DNA from: Schaedlerella sp.
Lineage (GTDB): Bacteria; Bacillota; Clostridia; Lachnospirales; Lachnospiraceae
Direction of reading: 5' to 3'
NCBI GenBank assembly: GCA_020024595.1
Contig: JAHHTO010000024.1
Location: 1-21,785 of the forward strand
DNA length: 21,785 nt
The notes beneath the pieces are model-generated. The model did no database searches and had not been told where the DNA came from. It worked only from the letters and a program-made list of their open reading frames with translations. The translations under genes were made by a program, and so were the position numbers. How positions within the stretch are numbered: position 1 is the stretch's first letter; each line of letters starts with the position of its first letter. This document shows, piece after piece, positions 14,081 to 21,216 of the stretch.

Positions 14081-15433
14081 TTATCCAACCGTTATTTTTT
14101 CCTGCGGCAATTTTGACATATTGATCCTCCGCTCTGAAACCGCTGCGAAAATCAGAGTCATTCCGCCGACTCTTCCAAAAAACATAAGTCCGATCAAAAT
14201 TGCTTTTGATATTCCTCCAAGTGTCGGAGTGAGCCCCAATGATAATCCAACAGTTCCGATCGCCGAACTTGTCTCAAACAAAGCAGACATCAGTGGAACC
14301 TCTTCTATATAACTGATGATCATTCCTCCACCTAGAAATAATACCACATACATCATAAAAACTGTAGCTGCGAGTCTTACCGCATCTTCAGGAATACGCC
14401 TTCCATAAAAATGTGCAGACTCCTTTTTCTGAAATACAGAAAGCGCATTGGAACACATAACAGCTGCTGTTGTTGTCTTCATACCACCGGCTGTTGACCC
14501 CGGAGAACCACCAATCAACATCAAAATTATAATCAACATCTGTCCGGTCCCTGTCAGCAGTGTCAGATCCGCCGTATTAAATCCTGCGGTTCTTGGCGTT
14601 ACCGACTGAAACAACGAACTCCAAAACCGTTCTCCCAGAGCCATAGAGGAAAATTCAAAAAAGTAAAAATAAACCGCTGGAACGATGATCAGACCCGCGG
14701 TTACAGATAAGATCACCTTACTCTGCATCCGATACTTTTTCCAATGCCACTTATTCTTCTTGATATCTGCCCATGTCAGAAACCCAATTCCCCCTATGAC
14801 AATCAGAGCCATAATCGTTCCATTTACAATTGGATTTGTCCCATAAGATACCAAAGAGGAAAACTGCTCCCGAATCCCGAACAAGTCAAATCCAGCATTA
14901 CAAAATGCAGATATGGAATGAAATACCGCATACCAGATTCCCTTTCCCAAGCCAAAATCTTTGCAGAAAACCGGCATCAGAAGAACTGCTCCTGTCAGCT
15001 CAATCAAAACACTCGTTTTCAGAATGAACTTCGTCATTCTTACAATTCCACCGACCTGATGTGCTGAAATTGATTCTTGCATAACACTTCTCTGCATCAG
15101 GTCAATCTTTCTTCCCGAAACTGCTACAATTGCAACAGCCACAGTCACAACGCCCATTCCACCGATCTGAATCAGGCTTAGGATCACGCCCTGCCCAAAA
15201 GCAGTCCAATAAGTTGCCGTATCATGGACAATAAGTCCAGTCACACATACTGCAGAAGTTGCTGTAAACAACGCATCCGGAAATGTTGCCCCCGTTCCAT
15301 CCTGCGTGGCAAATGGCAGCATCAGCAACAGACTGCCTATAAGAATCACCGAAAAAAATCCTAATATAATCACCTGAAATGATGTAATATGTCTGTGTGG
15401 TCTTTTTCCTCCTGTGATCTGCTTCACATCCAT
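14081..15433 (-). CDS. ktrB: Potassium uptake channel subunit, TrkH/KtrB family
   Basis: A 450-residue membrane protein with the four membrane-pore-membrane repeats of the TrkH/KtrB superfamily. Each pore loop and its filter glycine is visible: TSAVCVTGL, SISAFCNAGFDLF, SVTPRTAGFNTAD and TSSAIGTVGLSLG. Length near 450 and pairing with a single RCK protein favour KtrB over the larger TrkH. It imports K+, usually with Na+ coupling or gating. The ATG at 15433 has GAAGGGA 8-10 bases upstream. It is the first gene of ktrB-ktrA-kdpD-kdpE and has a long upstream region with direct repeats and a weak -35, suggesting activator control. Confidence 0.94.
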   Translation of the reverse strand: MDVKQITGGKRPHRHITSFQVIILGFFSVILIGSLLLMLPFATQDGTGATFPDALFTATSAVCVTGLIVHDTATYWTAFGQGVILSLIQIGGMGVVTVAVAIVAVSGRKIDLMQRSVMQESISAHQVGGIVRMTKFILKTSVLIELTGAVLLMPVFCKDFGLGKGIWYAVFHSISAFCNAGFDLFGIREQFSSLVSYGTNPIVNGTIMALIVIGGIGFLTWADIKKNKWHWKKYRMQSKVILSVTAGLIIVPAVYFYFFEFSSMALGERFWSSLFQSVTPRTAGFNTADLTLLTGTGQMLIIILMLIGGSPGSTAGGMKTTTAAVMCSNALSVFQKKESAHFYGRRIPEDAVRLAATVFMMYVVLFLGGGMIISYIEEVPLMSALFETSSAIGTVGLSLGLTPTLGGISKAILIGLMFFGRVGGMTLIFAAVSERRINMSKLPQEKITVG

Positions 15434-15473
15434 ATTTTCTTTCCCTTCTTTATCCCTTCTTTATAGCTCCTTA

Positions 15474-15502
15474 ATCATATCTTAATCCGTATTAAGTAGG
15501 TA
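15474..15502 (-). promoter_or_regulatory. Putative activator-dependent promoter of ktrBA-kdpDE
   Basis: On the minus strand TATGAT (15474-15479) is a good -10, but the hexamer 17 bases upstream, TACCTA (15497-15502), is a poor -35. With the 11-bp direct repeats just upstream this is the pattern of a promoter that needs an OmpR-type activator. The predicted leader is about 35 bases. Confidence 0.4.
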
Positions 15503-15553
15503 TTAATAAGAATTGTTTTATATTAAGATTGTATAAAGATTTTATAAGGATAT
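15490..15553. repeat. Tandem 11-bp repeats, candidate KdpE operator
   Basis: Plus-strand units TATTAAGATTG (15521), TATAAAGATTT (15532) and TATAAGGATAT (15543) are adjacent 11-bp repeats with 9 of 11 bases shared between neighbours. Two more, TATTAAGTAGG (15490) and TATTAATAAGA (15501), lie nearer the promoter. OmpR/PhoB-family regulators bind direct repeats spaced 11 bp, and KdpE is encoded in this operon; the assignment is inference. Confidence 0.55.
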
Positions 15554-15554
15554 T

Positions 15555-15662
15555 TTACGAGAAAATCCGTTCAAAAACAAGGGCCGCTTCATTTAACATC
15601 GCTGTTAAAAGTGCATATTCAAAAGGGGGGATTTCTCGCCTCTCCTCCAACAAAATCCCCAT
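15555..15662 (-). CDS. Possible 35-codon ORF or frameshifted small gene, uncertain
   Basis: An ATG ORF of 35 codons (MGILLEERREIPPFEYALL at its start, ending LVFERIFS) is open on the minus strand. AGAGG stands 9 bases upstream, a weak ribosome site. The composition is protein-like. Removing one C from a six-C tract would join its C-terminal part to an upstream frame (MSGKAVEACGDGD... from about 15698), giving one continuous reading frame. This could be a small gene with a homopolymer frameshift, a leader peptide of the potassium operon, or chance. I do not recognise a family. Confidence 0.25.
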   Translation of the reverse strand: MGILLEERREIPPFEYALLTAMLNEAALVFERIFS

Positions 15663-15731
15663 CACCGCATGCCTCTACTGCTTTTCCTGACATTGCAATA
15701 ACATTAAAGCATGAATGGACACACCTATGTA

Positions 15732-15908
15732 TTAAATTTGTGTAAGTAACAAACCTGCCGGCAAAATCACCACTATTATCAATGTTGCAACCGTCAATAA
15801 AATAAAAAGTGGTACCACAATAAACATAACAAGAACTGTCACATGTGGATGACGAAACACAAACCGTTCTGTGCCGTTCTCAATTTTATTTTCAAAGCAA
15901 TGACTGGA
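15732..15908 (-). CDS. Possible small membrane protein or gene remnant, unknown
   Basis: An open minus-strand frame ends at 15732 and encodes a positively mixed N part (KIENGTERFVFRHPHVTV) followed by about 29 strongly hydrophobic residues (MFIVVPLFILLTVATLIIVV and on), enough for one or two membrane helices. The open frame reaches back into the hemerythrin terminator (TTG at 15959), so no credible start with a ribosome site was found; the start given is only the end of that terminator. It may be a real small membrane protein using an unusual start, or the 3' remnant of a larger gene. Confidence 0.3.
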   Translation of the reverse strand, partial: SSHCFENKIENGTERFVFRHPHVTVLVMFIVVPLFILLTVATLIIVVILPAGLLLTQI

Positions 15909-15909
15909 T

Positions 15910-15951
15910 TTTAAAAAAACAGAGCGCACCGCTATTTTAGCGATACGCTCT
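15910..15951 (-). terminator. Terminator of the hemerythrin gene
   Basis: On the minus strand AGAGCG and CGCTCT pair, with an inner CGCTA/TAGCG stem, followed by GTTTTTTT. It starts 33 bases after the hemerythrin stop codon. Confidence 0.85.
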
Positions 15952-15983
15952 GATCTCAAATAAATACACGAAGTATTCCCACA

Positions 15984-16886
15984 TTATAAGTGATAACTCA
16001 CGTCCGTAATAAAGAAGAATTTTCCCATATCGGATGTAAATAGGATTGAAATTGTTGGTTGTATTTTTTTTAATTCTTCCGAAAGTGTGTCTGCGACCAA
16101 GATACTACTTTCTTTCACCAAAATCTCCTCATCCTGCTCCAAAAACCGTCGCGCTAATGTTCTCCAGAAGTTGGCACCAAATAACTGAAGCGTAGATAAT
16201 ATCAAATCTAATTCGTCCTCCACTTTATCTCCATAAATCATTTTAGCTACATCAAGTAAAAATGATTTTTCAATTCCTGAGATCACAACCCTTTCTTTAG
16301 AACCCGAACATAAGACCACTTTTTGATGAATTGCTTTTCCCCAATATTCTCCCATATAATTTGTATTTATAATTTTTGCATTTACTTTTAGATTCAAGGT
16401 TGAAGCAAAAAGCTGATTGATTTCTTCTTCAAGTACAGATTCTTCCAAACTGCTTTGTTCGGGTTTGGCTAACACACCTTTCCCCACAATCGCCATATCC
16501 GCTGTTGCAAGATGTTCCATAAGCCATCCGACTCCAGAACCGAGAAAATCCCAAATCTCTTCTTTACTGCATGCATTGCTTTCTACAATATTTTCATATT
16601 TTTTAAGCTGCATATTCATGAATTCATCATGTAGCATCTTATGATACGCATATCCTTCATAACCAATCTTGCGCATATAGGCCTCTTCCCGGCGAACATG
16701 TACAGGAAAAAAATTGTTAAGAAAAGCGAGCATTTCTCGAAGGGTATGCAAACGACTGCGGGCATCGTTATCCTTCTCATGCATCAGTTCCAACGCTTTT
16801 TGTGCAGTTTTAAATAACTTCTTGTGGTCATTATCAATCTCTTCAACGCCCATAAGATGATCATCAATCCATTTATTATCTAGCAT
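15984..16886 (-). CDS. Bacteriohemerythrin fused to a CheX-like domain
   Basis: The protein has 300 residues. Residues 1-135 form a hemerythrin domain with the di-iron ligands in order: H21 (EIDNDHKKLF), H63 and E67 (HVRREE), H82 and H86 (HKMLH), H125 and D130 (HLATAD). Such domains bind O2 or sense iron or oxygen. Residues about 165-300 resemble the CheX/CheC-like phosphatase fold (AKIINTNYMGEYWGKAI, ISILFTSDMGKFFFITDV). The catalytic helix of CheX normally carries Glu-x-x-Asn; the corresponding part here (LILSTLQLFGAN) has neither, so the domain is probably a non-catalytic or ligand-sensing version. It is transcribed alone from the promoter at 16949-16977 and has its own terminator. GGGAGG lies 7 bases before the ATG. 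A role in oxygen sensing or protection is inferred. Confidence 0.88.
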   Translation of the reverse strand: MLDNKWIDDHLMGVEEIDNDHKKLFKTAQKALELMHEKDNDARSRLHTLREMLAFLNNFFPVHVRREEAYMRKIGYEGYAYHKMLHDEFMNMQLKKYENIVESNACSKEEIWDFLGSGVGWLMEHLATADMAIVGKGVLAKPEQSSLEESVLEEEINQLFASTLNLKVNAKIINTNYMGEYWGKAIHQKVVLCSGSKERVVISGIEKSFLLDVAKMIYGDKVEDELDLILSTLQLFGANFWRTLARRFLEQDEEILVKESSILVADTLSEELKKIQPTISILFTSDMGKFFFITDVSYHL

Positions 16887-17134
16887 ATAGTTTCCTCCCT
16901 TTCTGTATAGCAGAGTATTTATCCAAATAGTTACAAAAATCTGCTGATATTATAACATACCCGTTGTTGTTTGACAATTTTGACTTTTGTAACTTTATCA
17001 TCAGACAAAACCGCGTCGCCTTAGTTCCTTTCAGTAGTTTCGTAAAAAACATAGTGTTTGTGCAAGCTAAAGTTCTGGCATAGCCAGTTGCATTTGTTTT
17101 TTACATATTTAAGTTCAATATTTCAAAACATATT
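16887..17134. other. Intergenic region between hemerythrin and DUF4865 genes
   Basis: Apart from the hemerythrin promoter, this holds a small CTGGC-ATA-GCCAG hairpin (17075-17087 region) and one arm of a 10-bp inverted repeat, TTGCATTTGT (17088-17097), whose partner ACAAATGCAA (17143-17152) lies in the end of the DUF4865 gene. No gene is seen. Confidence 0.5.
16949..16977 (-). promoter_or_regulatory. Promoter of the hemerythrin gene
   Basis: On the minus strand TTGTCA (16972-16977), exactly 17 bases, then a perfect TATAAT (16949-16954). The start site would fall about 55 bases before the coding region. Confidence 0.8.
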
Positions 17135-17659
17135 TTATTGTGACAAATGCAATATTGAATAAATTTTTCCAATAGTCTTTTTAATAGGTCTATCTTTATA
17201 GAAATAATATTCTACATATTTCCATTTGTCTGGATTATATATTAACAATTTACTTGTACAATCATCTTTCTCCAATGAAAAATTTATAGCTTTCATTTGT
17301 TCCATTGGTGTAATTTCATGTTCAATTTCAAGAACAAACTTTGACAGATTAAAGTTGTTTTCCAAGCAACATGTTATTGGAATACCTATATTTATTTTTT
17401 GCCAACCGAATGAGCTCAAAATATTATCATAATAACCATCAAAAATAAATTTGTTCATACCTTCATTATTCTTCCATACATATAGTGGAGAATACTCATT
17501 ACAACTCCTTGAAGAATCTTTTTTTTCAGATATGAGATATGCTTTAAATATCAAATTCTGAAAGCCATCCATTCTATGTCCATTATCAGCTACTCGCTGT
17601 CTGATCACGTTCATATCGTAGTTATCTGGTAGTGAAATCTTATATTGCATAGCGATCAT
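17135..17659 (-). CDS. DUF4865 family protein
   Basis: A 174-residue soluble protein that matches the DUF4865 family through its N terminus (MIAMQYKISLPDNYDMNVIR), HRMDGFQNLIFKAYLI, SPLYVWKNNEGMNKFIF and FGWQKI. The family is of unknown biochemical function and is commonly encoded next to a LysR regulator, as here, where the LysR gene is divergent. The start at 17659 has GAAGGA 7 bases upstream; an internal ATG three codons later is possible. Codon use is visibly more AT-rich than in the neighbouring rlmD and potassium genes, suggesting a later arrival with the regulator. Likely the main target of that LysR protein. Confidence 0.85.
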   Translation of the reverse strand: MIAMQYKISLPDNYDMNVIRQRVADNGHRMDGFQNLIFKAYLISEKKDSSRSCNEYSPLYVWKNNEGMNKFIFDGYYDNILSSFGWQKINIGIPITCCLENNFNLSKFVLEIEHEITPMEQMKAINFSLEKDDCTSKLLIYNPDKWKYVEYYFYKDRPIKKTIGKIYSILHLSQ

Positions 17660-17699
17660 TATTTTTTCCTTCTTTCTTTATCAGCTATCCTGTTTTTAA

Positions 17700-17748
17700 T
17701 TACAATTTAATTATACTTTTTAGTTCGTTGTGTGTATAATAATTGTAA
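17700..17748. promoter_or_regulatory. Overlapping divergent promoters in a large dyad, LysR operator candidate
   Basis: The left arm TTACAATTTAATTATAC (17700-17716) and the right arm GTATAATAATTGTAA (17734-17748) are inverted copies apart from a 2-base indel, with a 17-base centre. Each arm contains a TATAAT: plus strand at 17735-17740 for the LysR gene, minus strand at 17710-17715 for DUF4865. The -35 zone of each promoter therefore falls in or near the -10 of the other, so the two would compete. LysR proteins usually bind such interrupted dyads. Confidence 0.6.
17719..17733 (+). repeat. 15-bp direct repeat, left copy
   Basis: TTTAGTTCGTTGTGT, in the centre of the divergent promoter dyad, recurs with one mismatch (TTTAGTTTGTTGTGT) at 18670-18684 just after the LysR gene. 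Both copies follow an AATTTAAT stretch, so the similarity extends beyond 15 bases. Confidence 0.6.
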
Positions 17749-17790
17749 ATGATGATAGGGATCATTTTAAATAATAATAGAGGTGCTATT

Positions 17791-18642
17791 ATGGAAAGTC
17801 TGGAACTTAGAATATTTAGAGAAGTTGCTCATACAAAATCAATATCAAAAACTGCTGAAAGTATAGGGTATGTTCAATCTAATATTACTGCACATATTAA
17901 AAAACTGGAAAGCGAATTAAACACGACACTATTCATTCGCCATAGCAAAGGTGTAACCCTCACAAAAGATGGAGAAAAATTACTGTATCAAGCAGAAAAG
18001 ATAATCTCTTTACTAGATAAGACGTTACAATCTTTTCAGAAAAATCCTAAAACTTTAAAAATTGGCACAACACAGACAATAGCTGGTTATTTATTGCCCC
18101 AATGTATCATTGAATATCAAAAACAGTTTCCAAATCTGTCATTGTCAGTTTCCACACGAAACCAAGACGAATTAGACCAGAGTCTATCGAATGGACGATT
18201 CGATTGTATAATCACTAACAGTACCCACAATATTACACAAGGTAAGCAGATTTTGGAGTTTCAAGAAAATTTAATGCTGGCAACTCCATGCTCCTGCAAT
18301 TCCATAAATGATATTTTTACATATCCAATTCTCATAAATAATATCAAGTCCTGTCCCTACAGAAAAGCTCTTTTGGATTGGTGGAACTTACATCAATCCA
18401 AATCACCAATGATAATTGAATTAGATACTGTAGAAGCAATTCTTAATACCATTGCTATGGGTGGTGGAATATCTTTATTACCAAAATATATTTTAGCAGA
18501 TAAACAAAATATCAATAGCTTCTATATTGAAGATTTGCAATATACATCAATTCATATGTGGACTGCTATGAATAAGCTTTCGTCAGAATATTTTGCTTTA
18601 AAGGATATTCTAAAAAAACAATTTAAAATAAATAACAACTAA
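17791..18642 (+). CDS. LysR-family transcriptional regulator
   Basis: The protein has 283 residues from the chosen start. Residues 1-60 form the winged helix-turn-helix of LysR proteins (LRIFREVAHTKSISKTAESI, VQSNITAHIKKLESELNTTLFIR), and residues about 85-283 form the periplasmic-binding-like effector domain (LKIGTTQTIAGYLLPQCI at its start, MGGGISLLPKYI near the end). The start at 17791 has AGAGGTG upstream; the in-frame ATG at 17749 gives a longer N terminus without homology. It is the only plus-strand gene, divergent from DUF4865, and is AT-rich. It most likely regulates DUF4865 and itself; the ligand is unknown. Confidence 0.92.
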   Translation: MESLELRIFREVAHTKSISKTAESIGYVQSNITAHIKKLESELNTTLFIRHSKGVTLTKDGEKLLYQAEKIISLLDKTLQSFQKNPKTLKIGTTQTIAGYLLPQCIIEYQKQFPNLSLSVSTRNQDELDQSLSNGRFDCIITNSTHNITQGKQILEFQENLMLATPCSCNSINDIFTYPILINNIKSCPYRKALLDWWNLHQSKSPMIIELDTVEAILNTIAMGGGISLLPKYILADKQNINSFYIEDLQYTSIHMWTAMNKLSSEYFALKDILKKQFKINNN

Positions 18643-18669
18643 GTTTACAAATACCCCTCAAATTTAATA

Positions 18670-18684
18670 TTTAGTTTGTTGTGT
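18670..18684 (+). repeat. 15-bp direct repeat, right copy
   Basis: TTTAGTTTGTTGTGT, one mismatch from 17719-17733. It lies 28 bases after the LysR stop codon, upstream of the terminator hairpin. It may be a second operator or a duplication scar. Confidence 0.6.
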
Positions 18685-18693
18685 TCCCACACT

Positions 18694-18730
18694 CTATATC
18701 AACAACTACTGAAACATTGATATAGTTTTT
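18694..18730 (+). terminator. Terminator of the LysR gene
   Basis: CTATATCAA (18694-18702) and TTGATATAG (18717-18725) form a perfect 9-bp stem with a 14-base loop, followed by TTTTT. The stem is AT-rich, so efficiency may be modest, but position and direction fit the LysR gene. Confidence 0.65.
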
Positions 18731-18807
18731 AATCTCTTTATTTCTGATTTTATCGTCCGCACTTGTAAACATGATATGCTTGAAAAAGTGCCTAAAATTA
18801 AGGATTT

Positions 18808-20235
18808 CTACATAGTTCGTCTTTGTAGCAACACACAAGTCTCCACATGCACACTCATCGGGAACTGATCCACAGTTCTCCATTTCACCAGTTTGTACTT
18901 CCTACGGCTTTCCTGAGCGTCTTCTTCTCCGATTCCACACAGATACTTCAAATCCCGTGCCAGTGTTGCAGAATCACAACTTACGTAGACAATCCGTTCC
19001 GGCTCCATATCCAGCATTGTTTTCAAAAGTGACTCTTCACATCCCTTTCGGGGTGGATCCACAACAATGACATCTGCCCTGGCAGTGTCGCCGGGATGTT
19101 CTCTGTCATAGGTTTCATAATATTCCGGCAAGACTTCTTCCGCCTTCCCTACATAAAATTCTACATTTTTAATCCCGTTCATCTCTGCATTATGTCTTGC
19201 ATCATCAATCGCCTGCGGTACAATCTCCACACCCCTGACTTCTTTGGCTTTCTGGGCAAGGAAGAGAGAGATCGTCCCAATACCACAATACAAATCCCAG
19301 ACCGTTTCCTGCCCCTGAAGTCCTGCATATTCCATTGCAAGCCCGTATAATTTTTCTGTCTGTACAGGGTTCACTTGATAAAATGACAACGGTGAAATCT
19401 GATATTTCACATTGCCGATATAATCTGTGATCACTTCTTGTCCCCACAAAACCTCATACGTTTCTCCCATGATTACATTTGTCCGCTTCCTGTTCGGACT
19501 GATGGTGATACTGGTCATCCCCTCTATTTTTATCAGTTTTTCTATCAATTCTTCGCTATGCGGGATCTTCGTTCCATTAATCACAAAACACACCATAATT
19601 TCTTTCGTTATAAATCCAAAGCGAATCAAGACATGACGAAGCAGCCCTTCCTCCGTCTTCTCATCATAAGAAGAAATATGGTATTTCTTCATAAAATCCA
19701 GTACCAGTTCCAGTATCTCCTGATTCACCGGTACTCCCAATGCACAGTCTGTATTTGCAATAATGTCGTGAGTCCGTCCTGCATAGAATCCGGTAATTGG
19801 TTTTCCCTCTTTATCTGTTCCAAACGGAAACTGTGCCTTGTTTCGATAATAGAACGGCTTCTCCATCCCTATGATCGGCTCCATTGTCTGCTCCAGCAGC
19901 TCCGGCGCAATCCCACCGATTCGCTCCAGATTACTCCGCACTTTATTTTGCTTAAACAGAAGTTGTCTCTCATATGTCATTTCTTGAATTTGACAACCGC
20001 CGCACTTTCTTGCAAACATACACTTGGGTTCCACTCGATATTCAGACGGTGTTATGACCTTCATCAGGCGTGCATATCCATAATTCTTTTTTGCCTTCAT
20101 CACTTTGGCTTCCACCACATCGCCGATTACCGCATCCTTAATAAATAGGGTATAGCCATCGATCTTGCCTATACCCTCTCCATTTACTCCGATATCTTCA
20201 ATTTTAACAATTGCAGTTTCATTTTTCTGCATCAT
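18808..20235 (-). CDS. rlmD: 23S rRNA (uracil-C5)-methyltransferase, RlmD/RumA family
   Basis: A 475-residue protein with an N-terminal TRAM domain (about 4-60), a four-cysteine Fe-S site (C72, C78, C81 in CMFARKCGGC, and the later TDCALG cysteine), and a C-terminal SAM-dependent methyltransferase domain: VWDLYCGIGTISLFLAQ, VVDPPRKGC and VSCDSATLARDL with the catalytic cysteine. The ending MSVHVETCVLLQR is typical. It methylates a specific uridine of 23S rRNA; Firmicutes often carry several paralogues (also called RlmCD), so the exact position cannot be set from sequence. The start lies 2 bases after the yhaM-like stop, so it is probably translated by coupling; the ribosome site is weak (GTGAGG). 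Confidence 0.92.
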   Translation of the reverse strand: MMQKNETAIVKIEDIGVNGEGIGKIDGYTLFIKDAVIGDVVEAKVMKAKKNYGYARLMKVITPSEYRVEPKCMFARKCGGCQIQEMTYERQLLFKQNKVRSNLERIGGIAPELLEQTMEPIIGMEKPFYYRNKAQFPFGTDKEGKPITGFYAGRTHDIIANTDCALGVPVNQEILELVLDFMKKYHISSYDEKTEEGLLRHVLIRFGFITKEIMVCFVINGTKIPHSEELIEKLIKIEGMTSITISPNRKRTNVIMGETYEVLWGQEVITDYIGNVKYQISPLSFYQVNPVQTEKLYGLAMEYAGLQGQETVWDLYCGIGTISLFLAQKAKEVRGVEIVPQAIDDARHNAEMNGIKNVEFYVGKAEEVLPEYYETYDREHPGDTARADVIVVDPPRKGCEESLLKTMLDMEPERIVYVSCDSATLARDLKYLCGIGEEDAQESRRKYKLVKWRTVDQFPMSVHVETCVLLQRRTM

Positions 20236-20237
20236 AT

Positions 20238-21182
20238 TCAGACCTCACTTGTTCTGCGTAGATTTGACTCAAATAACCGGTTGAACCCTAACCAGTCTGT
20301 CCCCTTTTTATTTTTGAAAATTTCCTTCAGAGTTTGCATTTTTGCATCTGCGTTGTCCGCCAGATTCAGTGCTACAGCCTCTGCAAGTGCCGGCTTCTTC
20401 GGAGATCCGAATTCTAATTCTCCATGATGTGCAATGATGCAGTGTTTCCACTCATTGGCAAGTACGACAGGAAAATCCGGGATCGTACGAATCGCTTCAC
20501 TGATCATTTCCACGCCGATTACGATATGTCCGATCAGCTGTCCTTCATCCGTATAATCATTATCCGGAAAATCTGACAGTTCCCGTGTTTTTCCAATATC
20601 ATGACAGACAGCCGATGCGATCAGCAAATCTTTGTTGATGATTTCATATGCATTTGCAAAGTATTCACACAGACGAATGACACTCAATGTATGTTCCAGT
20701 AATCCCCCCGCAAATCCGTGATGTACAGTTTTTGCGGCAGAATGCCCCTTAAAAATCTTAATAAATTCTGTATCATTTACAAAATAGTATTCCACTGCCT
20801 GTCGTAGATGATCATTAGAAATTCTGCGAATATATCCCAGAAGTTCCTCATACATATCATCTACACTTTTCTCTGAGGTCGGCATATAGTCCGCCGGATT
20901 ATAGTCTTCTTCAGACGCCTTACTTAGCTGTTTGATATTTAACTGCAGATTATTATTATATGTAATCACATCTCCCACAACTTCGATGAAATCTTTCTCA
21001 TCATAATCAGCAATCCCTTGAGAATTTGGATCCCAGATTTTTCCATCCAGAACCCCCGTCTTATCCTGTAATATCAGATTATCGTATGGTTTTCCATTAC
21101 GCGTCTCCGCAGACCGCTTTCCTTTACACAGATAAATACTTCTGATTGTTTCACCTTCATGTAAATCCTTAATATATTTCAT
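20238..21182 (-). CDS. yhaM: YhaM-type 3'-5' exoribonuclease (OB fold plus HD domain)
   Basis: The protein has 314 residues. The N-terminal ~90 residues form an OB-fold nucleic-acid-binding domain (DNLILQDKTGVLDGKIWD, DFIEVVGDVITYNN). The centre and C terminus hold an HD metal-dependent domain with the ordered motifs LEHTLSVIRL, CHDIGKTREL, HIVIG and IIAHHGELEFGSP. This layout and length match YhaM/CBF1-type exoribonucleases of Firmicutes, which shorten RNA or single-stranded DNA. It sits between the HtrA-like gene (34 bases upstream) and rlmD (2 bases downstream), a small RNA-related operon. The ATG at 21182 has a ribosome site (AAAGAGGA) at about 9 bases. Confidence 0.9.
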   Translation of the reverse strand: MKYIKDLHEGETIRSIYLCKGKRSAETRNGKPYDNLILQDKTGVLDGKIWDPNSQGIADYDEKDFIEVVGDVITYNNNLQLNIKQLSKASEEDYNPADYMPTSEKSVDDMYEELLGYIRRISNDHLRQAVEYYFVNDTEFIKIFKGHSAAKTVHHGFAGGLLEHTLSVIRLCEYFANAYEIINKDLLIASAVCHDIGKTRELSDFPDNDYTDEGQLIGHIVIGVEMISEAIRTIPDFPVVLANEWKHCIIAHHGELEFGSPKKPALAEAVALNLADNADAKMQTLKEIFKNKKGTDWLGFNRLFESNLRRTSEV

Positions 21183-21216
21183 AACTTACTCTGTCCTCTT
21201 TCTATCCGTCTTAGTC

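Larger units (their letters stand above)
15434..15731. other. Upstream region of ktrB, no firm gene
   Basis: About 300 bases. The proximal half holds the promoter candidate and AT-rich repeats described separately. The distal half holds short minus-strand open frames that meet at a C6 tract (15627-15632 region). No structural RNA was recognised. Confidence 0.6.

Noticed and set aside
17088..17152. 10-bp inverted repeat TTGCATTTGT/ACAAATGCAA as a terminator for DUF4865
   Set aside because: The loop is 45 bases and no T-run follows on the minus strand; one arm lies in the coding end. Left only as a note in the intergenic entry.
18671..18883. 70-codon minus-strand ORF overlapping the end of rlmD
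   Set aside because: It is out of frame with rlmD, has no ribosome site, overlaps the LysR terminator and shows no family-like sequence.
19438..20148. 236-codon plus-strand ORF opposite rlmD
   Set aside because: It is a shadow of the clearly conserved rlmD frame.
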